A stretch of DNA of 64,000 nucleotides, from contig NZ_FCNY02000018.1 of the NCBI RefSeq assembly GCF_001544575.2, forward strand, positions 81,628 to 145,627, written 5' to 3'. Below the pieces are notes generated by a model. That model worked only from the letters and a program-made list of their open reading frames with translations, was not told where the DNA came from and made no database searches. The position numbers and the translations under genes were made by a program. Position 1 is the stretch's first letter. Each line of letters opens with the position of its first letter. Of the stretch, positions 44,039 through 53,149 are shown one piece after another. Source of the DNA: Caballeronia cordobensis (GTDB taxonomy: Bacteria > Pseudomonadota > Gammaproteobacteria > Burkholderiales > Burkholderiaceae).

Positions 44039-44827
44039 ATGCGCGCAATTATTCTTGCGGCCGGGATGGGCTTGCGCCTCGTTCAGCCCGAAGGCCAGCA
44101 AAAGCCGAAGTGTCTGTTGCGCTTTGGCGATGCGTCTCTGCTCGAACGGCACCTCCACTTTCTGAAAGCCGCGAATGTCGATGAAGTCGTCTTCGTGACC
44201 GGCTTCAAGAGCGAGCAGATCGAAGCGGAACTCGCCGCGATCGACTGGAAGCCGAAGACCGAAATCGTCGTCAACGATGAATTCACGCTCGGCAGCGTGC
44301 TGTCCGTGCACACCGCGCGCGACGCGATGACGCGCGGCGGCGATGTCCTCCTGATGGACGCCGACGTGCTCTACGACGAGCGCATTTTCGCGCCGCTCGT
44401 CGCGGGCGGCAGCGTGAACCGTCTGCTGATCGACCGCGATTTCGAAGCGGGCGACGAGCCCGTGAAACTGTGCGTTGAAAACGGCGTGCCGGTCGAGTTG
44501 CGCAAGCAGGTCGCGGCGGGGCTCGCGTACGACACCATCGGCGAATCCGTGGGCTTTTTCCGCTTCGACGAAAAGACCGCCACGCGCCTCGCCGAAATCT
44601 GCGCCGATTACGTCGCGACGGGCCGCGCGAAGATGCCGCATGAAGAAGCGGTGCGCGACCTGTTGCTGGAGAACTTGGACAACCCGCGCCACGTGTTCGA
44701 TATCGCCGATGTGACCGGCGCGCCGTGGATCGAAATCGATTTTCAGAACGACGTGAAGCGCGCGGCCGACGAAGTGCTGCCGCAACTCAACGCGCTGCGT
44801 CAGTTTGCAGGAGCCTCGCAACAATGA
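44039..44827 (+). CDS. Nucleotidyltransferase (probable CTP:phosphonate/phosphoalcohol cytidylyltransferase)
   Basis: A 262-residue Rossmann-like NTP transferase resembling LicC and PntC. The signature L-A-A-G-M-G-L-R-L (residues 6-14) followed by QKPKCLL is intact; LLMDADVLYDERI supplies the metal-binding Asp. In a PEP-mutase cluster the expected role is activation of AEP (or its hydroxylated form) with CTP to CMP-AEP for the phosphatidyltransferase upstream. It follows the flippase-like gene by 23 bases with AAGGGAAC as ribosome-binding site and overlaps the next gene by ATGA. Confidence 0.85.
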   Translation: MRAIILAAGMGLRLVQPEGQQKPKCLLRFGDASLLERHLHFLKAANVDEVVFVTGFKSEQIEAELAAIDWKPKTEIVVNDEFTLGSVLSVHTARDAMTRGGDVLLMDADVLYDERIFAPLVAGGSVNRLLIDRDFEAGDEPVKLCVENGVPVELRKQVAAGLAYDTIGESVGFFRFDEKTATRLAEICADYVATGRAKMPHEEAVRDLLLENLDNPRHVFDIADVTGAPWIEIDFQNDVKRAADEVLPQLNALRQFAGASQQ

Positions 44828-46521
44828 ACGCACTCACACAAATCCCGGTCGGCTACTCGCGCACGATGCGCCTGCGCGAAATGCTGCAAAGCAATCGCCT
44901 CGAATTCCTGATGGAAGCGCACAACGGCATCTCCGCGCGCATCGCGAAGGAAGCGGGCTTCAAGGCGATCTGGGGCTCGGGCCTGTCGATTTCCGCGCAA
45001 TTCGGCGTGCGCGACAACAACGAGGCGAGCTGGACGCAAGTCGTCGACAACCTTGAATTCATGGCCGACGCGAGCGATCTGCCGATTCTCCTCGACGGCG
45101 ACACCGGCTACGGCAACTTCAACAACGTGCGCCGGCTCGTGAGGAAGCTGGAACAGCGCGGCATCGCGGGCGTGTGCATCGAAGACAAGCAGTTTCCGAA
45201 GACCAACAGCTTCATCAATGGCGAGGCGCAGCCGCTCGCGGACATCGACGAATTCTGCGGCAAGATCAAGGCCGGCAAGGATTCGCAGAGCGATCCCAAT
45301 TTCTCGATCGTCGCGCGCGTCGAGGCGCTGATCGCGGGCTGGGGCATGGAAGAAGCGTTGAAGCGCGCCGAGGCATACCGTCAGGCGGGCGCGGACGCGA
45401 TCCTGATTCATTCGAAGCTCTCGAAGCCGGACGAGATCCTCACGTTCGCGCGTGAGTGGGCAGGGCGCGGCCCGCTCGTCATCGTGCCGACGAAGTACTA
45501 CAGCACACCGACCGATGCGTTCCGTCAGGCGGGCATCAGTTGCGTGATCTGGGCGAACCATCTGATTCGCGGCGCGGTGTCGGCGATGCAGGCGATTGCG
45601 AAGGAAATCCACGACAGCGAGACGCTCGTCAACGTGGAAGACCGCATCGCGGCGGTGAACGAGATTTTCCGTTTGCAGGACGCGGACGAATACTCGGCCG
45701 CCGAGAACATCTATCTGACGGCGGCGAATGAAAAGCGCAGCGCGATCGTGCTGGCCGCAAGCCGCGGCGCGGGCCTCGAAGCGCTGACCGAAGCGCGTCC
45801 GAAGGTCATGCTGCCGGTCGCGGGCAAGCCGCTTCTGCGCCATCTCGTCGAGGCGTTCAAGAAGGAAAGCATCAACGACATCACGGTCGTCGGCGGATAT
45901 CGCGCGGACGCGATCGAGTCGGGCGGCATCCGTCTCGTCGTCAACGAACGGCATGAAACGACGGGCGAGCTCGCCTCGCTCGCCTGCGCCGCGAAGCACA
46001 TGAACGGCGACACCGTGATTTCCTACGGCGATCTGCTGTTCCGCAGCTACATCCTGCGAGATCTGACGGAATCGGACAGCGATTTCTGCGTGGTCGTGGA
46101 TTCGTCGCAGGCGCCGCAGGCGGGCGACACCGTCACCGACTTCGCGTACTGCTCGACCGGCGACGACCGCGCGCTCTTCGGCCAGAAAGTGTGGCTCGAA
46201 AGCGTGGTTGGCGCGGGGCAGTCGCTGATCGAAAATCGCGCGCCGCAGGGCCGCTGGATGGGTCTCATCAAGGTGCGCGGCGGCGCGCGCGAGCGTTTGC
46301 TCGCGACGCTCGACACGCTGCAGCAGCGCACCGATTTCGACCAGCTCGACATGGCCGCGCTGCTGAACGCGCTGATCGCCGCCGGTCAGAAGATCGAAGT
46401 GCAGTACGTGCACGGCCACTGGCGCGGCGTGAACGATCTCGACGATTTCCGCCGCGCGGGCGATTTCGCGCACGGTCAGACGCCGATCGGCTCCGAAGGC
46501 GCGGAGAACGCGCGTGATTGA
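44824..46521 (+). CDS. Phosphoenolpyruvate mutase fused to a nucleotidyltransferase domain
   Basis: A 565-residue two-domain protein. Residues 1-~295 are PEP mutase, which makes the first carbon-phosphorus bond (PEP to phosphonopyruvate). The catalytic motif EDKQFPKTNSF lies at 120-130, and DGDTGYGN at 91-98 binds metal. Residues ~305-555 are an NTP-transferase-like domain. Its signature reads L-A-A-S-R-G-A-G-L before EARPK: Ser replaces the first Gly and Gly replaces the Arg that normally contacts the nucleotide, so its activity may differ from the stand-alone copy upstream. GGAG precedes the ATG at 44824. Confidence 0.93.
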   Translation: MNALTQIPVGYSRTMRLREMLQSNRLEFLMEAHNGISARIAKEAGFKAIWGSGLSISAQFGVRDNNEASWTQVVDNLEFMADASDLPILLDGDTGYGNFNNVRRLVRKLEQRGIAGVCIEDKQFPKTNSFINGEAQPLADIDEFCGKIKAGKDSQSDPNFSIVARVEALIAGWGMEEALKRAEAYRQAGADAILIHSKLSKPDEILTFAREWAGRGPLVIVPTKYYSTPTDAFRQAGISCVIWANHLIRGAVSAMQAIAKEIHDSETLVNVEDRIAAVNEIFRLQDADEYSAAENIYLTAANEKRSAIVLAASRGAGLEALTEARPKVMLPVAGKPLLRHLVEAFKKESINDITVVGGYRADAIESGGIRLVVNERHETTGELASLACAAKHMNGDTVISYGDLLFRSYILRDLTESDSDFCVVVDSSQAPQAGDTVTDFAYCSTGDDRALFGQKVWLESVVGAGQSLIENRAPQGRWMGLIKVRGGARERLLATLDTLQQRTDFDQLDMAALLNALIAAGQKIEVQYVHGHWRGVNDLDDFRRAGDFAHGQTPIGSEGAENARD

Positions 46522-47683
46522 GGCCGCCCAGTTCGTCGAAGCGGCGCGCGAGCGCGGTTTCGACTGGTACGCGGGCGTGCCGTGCTCGTTTCTCACGCCC
46601 TTCATCAACTACGTGCTGCAGGACGACACGCTCAACTACGTGTCGGCGGCGAACGAAGGCGATGCCGTCGCGCTGATCGCGGGCGTCGCACTCGGCGGCG
46701 AGTTCGCCAAAGAGCGTAAGCGCCGCGGCATCGCGATGATGCAGAACTCCGGTCTCGGCAACGCCGTGAGCCCGCTGACGTCGCTGACGTGGACCTTCCG
46801 TCTGCCGCAACTGCTGATCGTCACGTGGCGCGGCCAGCCGGGCGTCCACGACGAGCCGCAGCACGCGCTGATGGGCCCGATCACGCCGCAGATGCTCGAC
46901 ACCATGGAAATTCCGTGGGCGCTGTTCCCGACGGCCGCCGACGAGATCGGCCCCGCGCTCGATCGCGCGACGGCGTACATGGACAGCACCGGCCGTCCGT
47001 ATGCGCTCGTCATGCAAAAGGGCAGCGTCGCGCCGTATGAACTGAAGCAGACGGGCTTGTCGGGCGTGCGCGCGCCCGCGCAGCCGGCGGCCGTGCAGCG
47101 CTTCGGAGGCGAGCGCGTGACGCGTCACGATGCGCTGGCCAAAGTCATCGCGAACACGCCGAAGGATTCGACGGTCGTGCTCGCATCGACGGGCTTTTGC
47201 GGACGCGAGTTGTACGCGATCGACGACCGCGAGAACCAGCTCTATCTTGTCGGCTCGATGGGCTGCGTTACGCCGATGGCGCTCGGGCTCGCGCTCTCGC
47301 GTCCCGATCTGCGCGTCGTCGCGCTCGACGGCGACGGCGCCGCGCTCATGCGCATGGGCGTGTTCGCGACGCTCGGCGCATACGGCCCGCCGAACCTGAT
47401 TCACCTGCTGCTCGACAACGGCGCGCACGAATCGACCGGCGGCCAGGCTACCGTTTCACGCGGCGTCGATTTCGCGTCGATCGCGGCGGCGTGCGGCTAC
47501 GCGCTTGCGCTCGATGGCGACGACATCGGCGTGATCGACCGTCTTTTCGACGCTAAAGATGTCGACGGCGTGCGCTTTGCCCGCCTGTCGATCAAAACCG
47601 GCACGCCGGGCGACCTGCCGCGCCCGAAGATCACGCCCGAAGACGTGCGCGCGCGCCTGCAACAACACCTAGGAGGCCGTTGA
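46514..47683 (+). CDS. Phosphonopyruvate decarboxylase
   Basis: A 389-residue thiamin-diphosphate enzyme that decarboxylates phosphonopyruvate to phosphonoacetaldehyde, the step that pulls the unfavourable PEP mutase reaction forward. The PYR half begins with AGVPCSFLTPFINYVLQDD and has the catalytic Glu in AANEGDAVALIAG. The ThDP/Mg motif is GDGAALMRMGVFATLG, ending with DNGAHESTGG. It starts with GTG at 46514, overlapping the mutase stop by eight bases, with GGAG at 46503-46506. Confidence 0.93.
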   Translation: MIEAAQFVEAARERGFDWYAGVPCSFLTPFINYVLQDDTLNYVSAANEGDAVALIAGVALGGEFAKERKRRGIAMMQNSGLGNAVSPLTSLTWTFRLPQLLIVTWRGQPGVHDEPQHALMGPITPQMLDTMEIPWALFPTAADEIGPALDRATAYMDSTGRPYALVMQKGSVAPYELKQTGLSGVRAPAQPAAVQRFGGERVTRHDALAKVIANTPKDSTVVLASTGFCGRELYAIDDRENQLYLVGSMGCVTPMALGLALSRPDLRVVALDGDGAALMRMGVFATLGAYGPPNLIHLLLDNGAHESTGGQATVSRGVDFASIAAACGYALALDGDDIGVIDRLFDAKDVDGVRFARLSIKTGTPGDLPRPKITPEDVRARLQQHLGGR

Positions 47684-48747
47684 TGCTGCTGCTCAATCCC
47701 GGTCCTGTCACGCTCACCGAACGCGTGCGTCAGAGCCTGCTGCAAACCGACTTGTGTCATCGCGAGCCGGAGTTCTTCGATCTTCAGGACGAGGCGAGAA
47801 AGCGTCTCGTCGCCGCTTACGCGCTCGATCCGGCCACATGGAGCGCCGTGCTGATGACGGGCTCGGGCACCGCCGCGGTCGAAAGCATGATCGCCGGCCT
47901 CGTGCCGGAAGGCGGGCGGCTGCTCGTCGTGGAAAACGGCGTGTACGGCGATCGCATCGCGCAGATCGCGAAGCAATACGGCATCGATCACGAAGTCATC
48001 AAGTACGAGTGGATGCAGGCGCCGGACATCGACGCGATCATCGAACGGCTCGACGGCGGGACATTCACGAACGTCGCGATCATCCATCACGAGACGACGA
48101 CCGGCCGCCTGAACGCGATCGACCGCCTGTCGCGCGCGTGCGCGGAGCGCGGCATCGGCCTCTTGCTCGATGCGGTGAGCAGCTTCGGCGCGGAGGCCAT
48201 CGATTTCGACGGCGGCGGCATCGCCGCGATTGCCGCGACGGCCAACAAGTGCCTGCACGGCGTGCCGGGCGCGGCGTTCGTCATTGCGCGGCGCGATGCG
48301 CTCGCGAAGGCTGCGAACCGCACGTACTACCTCGGCATCGCCCGGCTCGCAAAGCTGCAGGACGAGCGCAATACGCCGTTCACGCCCTCGGTGCACGCGT
48401 ACTACGCGCTCGTCGAAGCTTTGCGCGAGTTCGAGGAAGAGGGTGGCTGGCGCGCGCGTCATCAGCGTTATGCGAAGCTCGCGGAGCAGATGCGCTCGGG
48501 CTTGGCGTCGCTCGGCATGGCGAGCGCGTTGCCGCCGGAAGAATCGTCCGTGGTATTGCGGGCGTACCGGCTGCCCGCGGGCATGACCTACGAGAAGCTC
48601 CACGACGCGCTCAAGGCGAAGGGCTTCGTGATCTATGCAGGGCAGGGCGGTTTGTCGAAGGAACTGTTCCGCATCTCGACGATGGGCGCGCTCGACGCGA
48701 ACGACATGGATCGGCTGATCTCGGCGTTCGTGGAACTGGTGCGCTGA
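47683..48747 (+). CDS. 2-aminoethylphosphonate aminotransferase (AEP-forming)
   Basis: A 354-residue class V PLP aminotransferase. It begins LLLNPGPVTLTERVRQSLL, the start pattern of AEP--pyruvate transaminases, with D163 in LLDAVSSFGAEAI and the PLP lysine K189 in ATANKCLHG. In this cluster it should run in the biosynthetic direction, turning phosphonoacetaldehyde into AEP. AGGAGG at 47671-47676 and overlap with the upstream stop fix the ATG at 47683. No catabolic phnX phosphonatase is present. The next gene is convergent and abuts. Confidence 0.92.
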   Translation: MLLLNPGPVTLTERVRQSLLQTDLCHREPEFFDLQDEARKRLVAAYALDPATWSAVLMTGSGTAAVESMIAGLVPEGGRLLVVENGVYGDRIAQIAKQYGIDHEVIKYEWMQAPDIDAIIERLDGGTFTNVAIIHHETTTGRLNAIDRLSRACAERGIGLLLDAVSSFGAEAIDFDGGGIAAIAATANKCLHGVPGAAFVIARRDALAKAANRTYYLGIARLAKLQDERNTPFTPSVHAYYALVEALREFEEEGGWRARHQRYAKLAEQMRSGLASLGMASALPPEESSVVLRAYRLPAGMTYEKLHDALKAKGFVIYAGQGGLSKELFRISTMGALDANDMDRLISAFVELVR

Positions 48748-49182
48748 TCACGGCTTGCAGAATATCGCCGTGATGAAGGGCGCGACGTGGTGTACATCCG
48801 CGTCGCTGCCCGCGGCCTTCACTTTCTCCGCGACTTCCGCGTCGCCGCCCCACACGACCACGCCATACGCCGAATCGGCGATCGGTTCGCCTTTGCCGGG
48901 CCGAAAGATCGGATCGTCCTTCTGATACGCCACGACCACATACACCTTGAATCCGTACGCCGTCAGCGTCGCGCCCTTGACGGGCTTGAACGCGTTGACC
49001 GAGTTCGGCTCCACGCGCATCGGTTTGGTTTCGAGCAGCCCGCTCTGCTGCAACGGCGCGACGAAATCATGCGCGGTCGATTTGCAGTCGAGCTGCGCTT
49101 CGATCGGCTTCGCATGCGCGAGCGCAGCGAGCGACGCAAGCGTCACGGCGAGGGCGATTCGGATTCGGGCGATGTGCTTCAT
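48748..49182 (-). CDS. Exported protein of unknown function (144 aa)
   Basis: Signal peptide MKHIARIRIALAVTLASLAA with cleavage near ALAHA-KPIE. The mature ~120 residues carry two cysteines (QLDCKST and the near-terminal FCKP) that could form a disulfide, plus the segment LTAYGFKVYVVVAYQKDDPI. It resembles short periplasmic proteins common in Burkholderia, without an assigned role. It abuts the aminotransferase gene convergently, so it is not part of the phosphonate operon. Confidence 0.72.
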   Translation of the reverse strand: MKHIARIRIALAVTLASLAALAHAKPIEAQLDCKSTAHDFVAPLQQSGLLETKPMRVEPNSVNAFKPVKGATLTAYGFKVYVVVAYQKDDPIFRPGKGEPIADSAYGVVVWGGDAEVAEKVKAAGSDADVHHVAPFITAIFCKP

Positions 49183-49292
49183 GTCGACGCGATGTTCAGG
49201 ACAGCTTGCACTTTAGCGAGAATGCAACAAATCCGCACAAAACGTCGAGCAAAACCTTGCGCTCGCGTGGCCGGGCAGACGAACCGCGCCGA

Positions 49293-49316
49293 CAAAAAAG
49301 CGGCCCGCGGGCCGCT
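49293..49316 (-). terminator. Intrinsic terminator of the purine-catabolism operon
   Basis: Stem AAGCGGCC / GGCCGCTT; read on the minus strand it is followed by TTTTTTGTCGG. It lies 32 bases after the guanine deaminase stop. Confidence 0.85.
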
Positions 49317-49347
49317 TGTCGGATGAATCGCTGACGGATCAGGCGTT

Positions 49348-50676
49348 TCAGGCCGCCAGCTCCAGCTTCGCCGTCTTGCGCGTGTCGCGCGAATGCACGC
49401 GCTTGCCGGCGGCATACGTCTCGAACACCGCGCGATCGTCGCCGAGCAGCGCGAACGCGAACAGCAGTTCTTCCAGCGATTCGGTCCGCGCCGTGCGGCG
49501 CGCGAGCAGCGGCGTCGCGTTCGGATCGAGCACGACGAAATCCGCCTCGCTGCCCGGCTTGAGCGTGCCGATTTTGTCGTCGAGTTCGAGCACTTGCGCC
49601 GCGCCCGTGGTCGCGAGCCAGAACATGCGCGTCGCGGTCAGATGATGGCCCGTCAGGCGCGCGACCTTGTGCGCTTCGTTCATCGTCTGCAGCATGGAAA
49701 ACGACGTGCCGCCGCCGACATCCGTCGCGAGCGCGACCGGCATGTTCGACGCGCCGGCCTTCTCGAAATCGAACAGGCCGCTGCCGAGAAACAGGTTCGA
49801 CGTCGGGCAGTGCGACGCCACCGCGCCCGTTTCCGCCATGCGCTCGCGGTCGCGGTCATCGAGATAGATACAGTGGCCGTACACCGCGCGGCGGCGCAGC
49901 AGGCCGTAGTGATCGTAGATGTCGAGATAGCTGCGATGCCCAGGGAAAAGGCTTTCGACCCATTTGATCTCGTCGGTGTTTTCCGCGACGTGACTCTGGA
50001 TGAACACGTCCTGATGCTTCTGCGCGAGCGCGCCGCACGCTTCGAGTTGCGCTTCGGTCGAGGTCGGCGCGAAACGCGGCGTCAGCGCGTAATGCTGACG
50101 CCCACGCCCGTGCCAGCGCGCGATCAGTTCCGCGCTGTCGTCGTAGCCGGACTGCGCCGTGTCGCGCAGAAACTCGGGGCAGTTGCGGTCCATCAGCACC
50201 TTGCCGGCGACCATGCGCAGATTGCGCGCTTCGCTTTCCGTGAAGAAGGCATCGGCGGATTGCTTGTGCACCGTGCAGTAGACGAGCGCGGTCGTCGTGC
50301 CGCACGCAAGCAGTTCGTCGATGAAAAAGCTCGCCGTCTCGCGCGCGACCGCCGGATTCTCGAAGCCGCGCTCGGTCGGAAACGTGTACGTGTTGAGCCA
50401 GGGCAGGAGGCCAGCCGCAGGCGACGCGATCATGTCCGTCTGCGGATAGTGGATGTGCGAGTCGATGAAACCCGGCACGATCAGCTTGTCGCGCATCGTG
50501 TGGACGGTCGCGTCGGGCGAGAGCGTGTCGCGAAGCGACGCATACGCGCCCGCCGCGCTCACTTTGCCGTCCTCGACGATCAGAAGGCCGTCGGCCTCGT
50601 AGACCGCGCCATCGGCGGCATGCGCGGGGTCTTCGCGAAAGGTCAGCAACTGGGCGCGGTAGGCGGTCTGTGTCAT
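49348..50676 (-). CDS. guaD: Guanine deaminase
   Basis: A 442-residue amidohydrolase that turns guanine into xanthine and ammonia. The metal-binding H-x-H is in GFIDSHIHYPQTD, with the further ligands in SHVAENTDE, YGHCIYL and ATDVGGGTS. The N-terminal and C-terminal beta strands form the composite sandwich domain. The ATG at 50676 has CGGAG upstream. It is last in the purine operon: its product, xanthine, is the substrate of the XdhAB enzyme in the same transcript. Confidence 0.94.
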   Translation of the reverse strand: MTQTAYRAQLLTFREDPAHAADGAVYEADGLLIVEDGKVSAAGAYASLRDTLSPDATVHTMRDKLIVPGFIDSHIHYPQTDMIASPAAGLLPWLNTYTFPTERGFENPAVARETASFFIDELLACGTTTALVYCTVHKQSADAFFTESEARNLRMVAGKVLMDRNCPEFLRDTAQSGYDDSAELIARWHGRGRQHYALTPRFAPTSTEAQLEACGALAQKHQDVFIQSHVAENTDEIKWVESLFPGHRSYLDIYDHYGLLRRRAVYGHCIYLDDRDRERMAETGAVASHCPTSNLFLGSGLFDFEKAGASNMPVALATDVGGGTSFSMLQTMNEAHKVARLTGHHLTATRMFWLATTGAAQVLELDDKIGTLKPGSEADFVVLDPNATPLLARRTARTESLEELLFAFALLGDDRAVFETYAAGKRVHSRDTRKTAKLELAA

Positions 50677-50702
50677 GGTGCAACGTCTCCGATATCTAGA
50701 AT

Positions 50703-52073
50703 TTACAACTGCGAAAGCAGTACCAAAGCGCAAGCCGCGATGATCCACATCGCCGGCTTGATTTCCTTTGCGCGCCCCGTCGCCGTCTTGAGCACGACGA
50801 ACGCGAGAAAGCCATACGCGACGCCGTCGGTGATCGAGTAGGTCAGCGGAATCAGGATCATCGCGAGGAACGCGGGAATGGCCTCGTCGAAGCGATGCCA
50901 TTCGATCTTCGTGATCGCTTCCATCATGAACACGCCGACGAGCACGAGCGCGGGCGCCGTCGCGATCGCCGGAACGAGCGACAGAAGCGGCGACAGGAAC
51001 AGGAACGGCAGAAAGCACAATCCGGCGACGACCGCGACGAGTCCCGTGCGCCCGCCCGCCGAAATGCCCGCCGCCGATTCGATATACGCGTTCGCCGGGC
51101 TCGTGCCGAGCGGCGCGGAGATCAGGGCAGAGAACGAATCGACCATCATCGACTGGCGGATGTTGCGCGGATTGCCGTCGCGGTCGTAGAGCTTGCCGGC
51201 TTCGGAAATCGCCATGAAGGTGGAGAGCGCGTCGAAGAACGACGTGAACAGCATCACGAAGATGAACGGCCAGTAGATCACCTTCAGCGCGCCCATGAAG
51301 TCGAGCTGCATGACCGCCGAGAAATCCGGCGAGGCGAAGAGGCCGTTCCAGTTGACGAGCGTTTTCGTGGCGATGGCGGCGGGCCAGTAGGCGGTGCCGT
51401 CGCCATAGAAGCGGCCGATGGGAATCGCGATGATCGTCGTGAACACGATGCCGAGCATCAGCGCGCCCGTGACCTTGCGCGCGACGAGCACCGTCGTGAC
51501 GGCAAGCCCGATGAGGAACGTGATGACGACCGGATTCAGCGACGCCGAATGCACGACCGTGACCGGATCGCCGACGACGAACTTCGCGTTCACCAGACCG
51601 ATGAGGCTGATGAACAAGCCGATGCCGCACGATACCGCGTGCCGCAAATTCGCCGGAATCGCATCGACGACGAGCTTGCGCGCGTTGAACGCCGCGAGTA
51701 CCGCGAAGATCACGCCGGACCAGAACACGCAGCCGAGCGCGGTCTGCCACGGCATCTTGCCGCCGTGCACCATGACGAACGCGAAGAGCGCGTTCATGCC
51801 CATGCCGGGCGCGACCAGCACCGGGTTGCGCGCGTAGAGGCCCATCGCGCAGCTGCCGAGAAAACTGACGATGACGGTCGCCGTCAACGCCGCCGGAAAG
51901 GGCACGCCCGCCGCCGACAGAATACCCGGATTGACGACGATGATGTACATCGCCGTGAGAAAGGTCGTGATGCCCGCGACGACTTCGGTCTTCGTGCGCG
52001 AGCCCGCCGCGCGAATGCCGAAAAAGCGTTCGAGCGCGGTGTTATCGCGTTGAGTGCTTGCTGTGGTATCCAT
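50703..52073 (-). CDS. NCS2/AzgA-type purine permease
   Basis: A 456-residue membrane protein with about 12-14 helices. It has RFFGIRAAGSRTKTEVVAGI before helix 1 and the signature VAPGMGMNALFAFV; SCGIGLFISLIGLVNAKFV and FFDALSTFMAISEAGKL place it in the AzgA branch (adenine, guanine and hypoxanthine uptake). The location between guaD and the deaminase gene fits import of purine bases for nitrogen. It starts 10 bases after the deaminase stop. Confidence 0.92.
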   Translation of the reverse strand: MDTTASTQRDNTALERFFGIRAAGSRTKTEVVAGITTFLTAMYIIVVNPGILSAAGVPFPAALTATVIVSFLGSCAMGLYARNPVLVAPGMGMNALFAFVMVHGGKMPWQTALGCVFWSGVIFAVLAAFNARKLVVDAIPANLRHAVSCGIGLFISLIGLVNAKFVVGDPVTVVHSASLNPVVITFLIGLAVTTVLVARKVTGALMLGIVFTTIIAIPIGRFYGDGTAYWPAAIATKTLVNWNGLFASPDFSAVMQLDFMGALKVIYWPFIFVMLFTSFFDALSTFMAISEAGKLYDRDGNPRNIRQSMMVDSFSALISAPLGTSPANAYIESAAGISAGGRTGLVAVVAGLCFLPFLFLSPLLSLVPAIATAPALVLVGVFMMEAITKIEWHRFDEAIPAFLAMILIPLTYSITDGVAYGFLAFVVLKTATGRAKEIKPAMWIIAACALVLLSQL

Positions 52074-52083
52074 CTTTCTTCTT

Positions 52084-53106
52084 TTATTGCTTCCAGTACT
52101 GATCCAGGCGCGCGATCATGCCGTCGCGTTCCGCTTCGGTGACGAACGAGGCTTCGAGGCTGTTTCGGAGCAGCGTGTAGACCTCGTGATCCGTGAGCTT
52201 CAGCGCATCGACGATTGCGAAGTAGTTCGCGTTGACGTAGCCGCCGAAATAGGCGGGATCGTCGGAGTTGATCATCACCGCGACGCCCTGATCGAGCAGG
52301 TCCTTGAGCGTGTGCTTCGTCATGTCGTCGAACACGCAGAGCTTGAGGTTCGACAGCGGGCAGACGGTCAGCGCGATGCGTTCATCCGCAAGACGCGCGA
52401 CGAGCGCCGCGTCCTCGATGCTGCGCACGCCGTGATCGACGCGATCCACCTTCAACAGATCGAGCGCTTCGTAGACATACGACGGCGGGCCTTCCTCGCC
52501 CGCATGCGCAACGAGCTTCAGGCCGCGCTCGCGCGCTTTCGCGAACACGCGCTCGAACTTCGACGGCGGATGGCCGCGCTCCGACGAATCCAGCCCGACG
52601 CCGATCAGCCGGTGGCTGTACGTGTCGAAGAGCGGCAGTGCGCTTTCATAGGTCGCGAGCGCGTCTTCTTCGGAAAGATGGCGCAGGAAGCAGAGAATCA
52701 GCTTGCTCGACAGGCCGCGCTTCTCGCCTTCGGCCAGGGCGGCGTCGATGCCCGCGACGACCGTTTCGATCGGCACGCCGCGTTCCGTGTGCGTCTGCGG
52801 ATCGAAGAAGATTTCCGTGTGCGCGACGTGGTCCGCGAGCGCGCGCTCGACGTAGGCCATCGTCATGTCGTAGAAGTCCTGCTCGGTGAGCAGCACGCTC
52901 GCGCCCGCGTAGTAGATGTCGAGAAACGATTGCAGGTCGGTGAATGCGTAAGCGGCGCGCAGCGCGTCGATCGAGTCGTACGCGAGCTTCACGTTATTGC
53001 GTTTCGCGAGCTCGAAGATCAGTTCCGGTTCGAGCGACCCTTCGATGTGGATATGCAGCTCGGCTTTGGGCGCGCGCGCAATCTTGTCGGCGAGTGTGGG
53101 ATTCAT
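52084..53106 (-). CDS. Adenosine-deaminase-family enzyme, probably adenine deaminase
   Basis: A 340-residue TIM-barrel amidohydrolase. The zinc motifs are KAELHIHIEGSLEPELIF, VAHAGEEGPPSYV and INSDDPAYFGGY. The text after the first motif (FTDLQSFLDIYYAGASVL, then FFDPQTHTERGVPIE) matches the shorter adenine-deaminase branch (as in Pseudomonas PA0148 and fungal Aah1) better than classic adenosine deaminase, so the substrate is likely adenine, giving hypoxanthine for XdhAB. The ATG at 53106 fits the family start. Confidence 0.88.
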   Translation of the reverse strand: MNPTLADKIARAPKAELHIHIEGSLEPELIFELAKRNNVKLAYDSIDALRAAYAFTDLQSFLDIYYAGASVLLTEQDFYDMTMAYVERALADHVAHTEIFFDPQTHTERGVPIETVVAGIDAALAEGEKRGLSSKLILCFLRHLSEEDALATYESALPLFDTYSHRLIGVGLDSSERGHPPSKFERVFAKARERGLKLVAHAGEEGPPSYVYEALDLLKVDRVDHGVRSIEDAALVARLADERIALTVCPLSNLKLCVFDDMTKHTLKDLLDQGVAVMINSDDPAYFGGYVNANYFAIVDALKLTDHEVYTLLRNSLEASFVTEAERDGMIARLDQYWKQ

Positions 53107-53149
53107 GGGGCTTATTTCTATCAGGGCGATTGCAGGGGATACAGCGTGG

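Noticed and set aside
44800..46608. 602-codon minus-strand open frame opposite the PEP mutase fusion
   Set aside because: Shadow of a gene with intact catalytic motifs; no own ribosome-binding site or motif.
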